A stretch of 6,231 nucleotides of DNA from NCBI GenBank assembly GCA_947441895.1, contig CANEUT010000097.1:1-6231 (forward strand), read 5' to 3'. Below are positions 5,260 through 6,231 of the stretch, piece by piece (within the stretch, counting starts at the first letter, position 1; every line of letters begins with the position of its first letter). A model generated the notes under the pieces. The model saw nothing but the letters and a program-made list of their open reading frames with translations. It was not told where the DNA came from and made no database searches. This DNA comes from Rickettsiales bacterium. GTDB taxonomy: Bacteria; Pseudomonadota; Alphaproteobacteria; Rickettsiales; UBA3002. The position numbers were made by a program, and so were the translations under genes.

Positions 5260-5296
5260 TTCACGGCAGTGGCCAAAGGCCATTGCCGTGAATGGT
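5256..5296. repeat. 19-bp-stem hairpin overlapping the tRNA CCA end
   Basis: The arms 5256-5274 and 5278-5296 are complementary over 19 positions around a 3-base AAA loop. The single imperfection (G5269 opposite T5283) is a G-U pair in RNA. The left arm begins with the tRNA discriminator base and CCA. No T-run follows, so it is not a standard intrinsic terminator. Confidence 0.85.
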
Positions 5297-5308
5297 ATTC
5301 GAGGCGCA

Positions 5309-5325
5309 TCGAACCGGCGGTTCGA
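5309..5325. repeat. Short perfect hairpin (7-bp stem)
   Basis: TCGAACC and GGTTCGA are perfectly complementary around GGC. The right arm GGTTCGA matches the T-arm core of the tRNA just upstream (GGTTCGA, 5235-5241), which is compatible with decay of a duplicated tRNA piece. Confidence 0.7.
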
Positions 5326-5387
5326 CCATAAGCTTGAGCCGAGCATTTGCGAGCTTAGCGTTGGCACGAGGGCATTGCCCGAGAAAA

Positions 5388-5404
5388 TCCGGTCGGGGGC
5401 ACCA
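5388..5404 (+). repeat. Direct repeat copy 2: tRNA-Leu 3' end (att-like)
   Basis: This is an exact second copy of TCCGGTCGGGGGCACCA. The sequences immediately before it (AAAA here, GATT in the tRNA) differ, so identity stops within the T arm and no full second tRNA is present. The VOC gene begins 23 bp later. Confidence 0.85.
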
Positions 5405-5427
5405 CTATTCAATTTCTTAAGGTTTTT

Positions 5428-5829
5428 ATGAAGTGTATTTCAGCATTTACACTACTTGTTAAAGACTATGACGAAGCCATTGCTTATTACACTAAAACAT
5501 TAGGGTTTACTTTAATAGAAGACACTAAAATTGACGATAAAAAGCGATGGGTGATGATTGCCCCATCTGAGTGCAGCATAACCAAAATTATCTTAGCTCG
5601 TGCTGCGAATGACGAGCAAGAAAAGTTTGTTGGCAATCAAAGTGGCGGCAGAGTATTGCTATTCTTAGAAACCAGTAATTTTGATGAAGACTATGCTAAT
5701 TTTAAGATGCAAGGCGTCGAATTTCAGGAAGTGCCGCGCCATGAGGACTATGGCACTGTAGTTGTATTTAAAGATATCTATGGCAATAAATGGGATTTAA
5801 TTCAGCCGTGCCCAAAAGGCCCGATGTAA
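5428..5829 (+). CDS. VOC/glyoxalase-fold protein
   Basis: This 133-residue single-module protein has two beta-alpha-beta-beta-beta halves of the vicinal oxygen chelate superfamily. The first half has FTLLVKDYDEAIAYYTKTLGF (7-27) and RWVMIAPSE (40-48). The second has GGRVLLFLET (73-82), FDEDYANFKMQGVEF (85-99) and VVVFKDIYGNKWDLIQP (111-127), the GN-x-(F/W)-(D/E)-L ending typical of the family. The usual first-strand metal His/Gln is not evident, and the last ligand position is Asp123 rather than Glu. Substrate and metal dependence are therefore open; dioxygenase-like, glyoxalase-like or antibiotic-binding members are all possible. The start follows TTAAGG (5417-5422) at 5 nt. Codon usage is visibly richer in A/T third positions than in the flagellar genes, and the gene lies directly behind a tRNA 3'-end duplication, so horizontal arrival is plausible. 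It is convergent with the next gene, with a 14-bp gap. Confidence 0.9.
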   Translation: MKCISAFTLLVKDYDEAIAYYTKTLGFTLIEDTKIDDKKRWVMIAPSECSITKIILARAANDEQEKFVGNQSGGRVLLFLETSNFDEDYANFKMQGVEFQEVPRHEDYGTVVVFKDIYGNKWDLIQPCPKGPM

Positions 5830-5843
5830 TTGCGAAGTACCCA

Positions 5844-6231
5844 TTAGGCAAAGCTGTCCAGACGCATGCCATTACCTAAGCCCAATGAATTCATGACCGA
5901 TGCAAGATACTCCTGCTCGGGTTTACCATTAAACAAGCCAGTAAAACCCGAGGCGCTGTAACTGAAGCTAGATTTCGCATCGCCAATCGCCATATAGCGT
6001 TCCCATAGAGCGTGCGCCGCCGCTGATCCCTTTTGACTATAGGTGCGCTGGTATGCCGCGGTAAAATTTTCCGCTTTCTGCCATGACACAGCATTTTCTT
6101 TGAGTATCATTGCTTCGCGTACATTGTGTGTAAGACCGGTATTTTCGCTCAGTAGCTTCTGAATTTGCTCCTTCTGGGGATGATCGCCAACCACTAATTG
6201 TCCGTTTCGGTCAAAGCTGAAATTAACCGCA
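5844..6231 (-). CDS. C-terminal part of an unrecognised protein
   Basis: The reading frame is open from the right edge (first full codon at 6230) to TAA at 5844-5846, so at least 128 residues are visible and the true start lies outside. A GTG at 6194 could be mistaken for a start, but the frame continues upstream (AVNFSFDRNGQL) with no ribosome site there. The visible part is soluble-looking and mostly helical, with GDHPQKEQIQKLLSENTGL near its start and a Ser/Gly-rich patch (SFSYSASGFTGLFNG). It ends MNSLGLGNGMRLDSFA. I do not recognise the family. Position next to a flagellar cluster suggests, but does not show, a motility link. No membrane segment or catalytic motif is seen. Confidence 0.75.
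   Translation of the reverse strand, partial: AVNFSFDRNGQLVVGDHPQKEQIQKLLSENTGLTHNVREAMILKENAVSWQKAENFTAAYQRTYSQKGSAAAHALWERYMAIGDAKSSFSYSASGFTGLFNGKPEQEYLASVMNSLGLGNGMRLDSFA

Larger units (their letters stand above)
5260..5404. other. 145-bp palindrome-rich segment bounded by the tRNA-Leu 3' end repeat
   Basis: This segment runs from just after the tRNA to the end of the second 17-bp repeat. It contains most of the 19-bp-stem hairpin, a 7-bp-stem hairpin (TCGAACC-GGC-GGTTCGA, 5309-5325), a TAAGCT/AGCTTA pair (5329-5334 and 5352-5357) and GGGCA-T-TGCCC (5370-5380). I see no credible ORF on either strand. The minus-strand frame across it and the tRNA is the familiar spurious antisense-tRNA reading. 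It could be a small non-autonomous tRNA-targeting element, the remnant of a deleted island, or a degenerate duplicated tRNA. I cannot choose between these. Confidence 0.55.

Noticed and set aside
5256..5296. Intrinsic terminator for the tRNA transcript
   Set aside because: The stem is strong, but it is followed by TATTCGAGG with no T-run, and its left arm takes in the CCA of the tRNA.
5361..5378. TTGGCACG, a perfect sigma-54 -24 box, ahead of the VOC gene
   Set aside because: The next TTGC places GC 12 bp after GG instead of 10, and the other GC in range is only 7 bp away. The GC in question belongs to a small palindrome. It is not supported as a promoter.
5206..5412. Antisense ORF containing CPRPESNRYS
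   Set aside because: This is the well-known spurious reading of the reverse strand of a tRNA gene, not a protein.

Overview
The window is a chromosomal flagellar locus from a Gram-negative bacterium, most likely an alphaproteobacterium of moderate GC content. The basis is an flgF-flgG-flgA operon transcribed away from fliL and fliM, followed by two genes that travel with fliM in that class: a DUF6468-type membrane/coiled-coil protein and a MotE-family (MgtE N-domain) protein. The genus cannot be fixed from the sequence.

Layout. On the minus strand, reading right to left from position 1607, lie flgF, flgG and the signal-peptide end of flgA. These make the proximal rod, the distal rod and the P-ring chaperone. 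On the plus strand from 1758 lie fliL (stator-associated membrane protein), fliM (C-ring switch protein), a possible 47-residue ORF, the DUF6468-type gene and the MotE-like gene. A tRNA-Leu(UAA) with encoded CCA follows at 5173-5259. After it comes a 145-bp palindrome-rich segment that ends in a second copy of the last 17 bases of the tRNA. A small, A+T-richer VOC/glyoxalase-fold gene comes next, then the 3' part of an unrecognised minus-strand gene that runs off the right edge.

Regulation. The coding content is conventional; the regulatory DNA is the more interesting part. Sigma-54 (RpoN) -24/-12 signatures (GG-N10-GC) lie in front of flgF and fliM, with weaker ones in front of fliL and the DUF6468-type gene. 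In the flgF/fliL divergent region, two opposing signatures share one central TGCA as their -12 element, forming a symmetrical GG-N10-GC-N10-CC block (1642-1667). If both are active, holoenzyme could occupy only one orientation at a time, so rod and stator/switch transcription would compete. A short inverted repeat is centred 32 bp upstream of the -24 GG at both flgF and fliM, and these are candidate enhancer-protein sites.

I saw no CRISPR array, transposase, toxin-antitoxin pair or recognisable defence system. The best candidates for something undescribed are the shared-core sigma-54 promoter and the tRNA-Leu-anchored palindromic element. All sigma factor and site assignments come from reading the sequence by eye and are untested.
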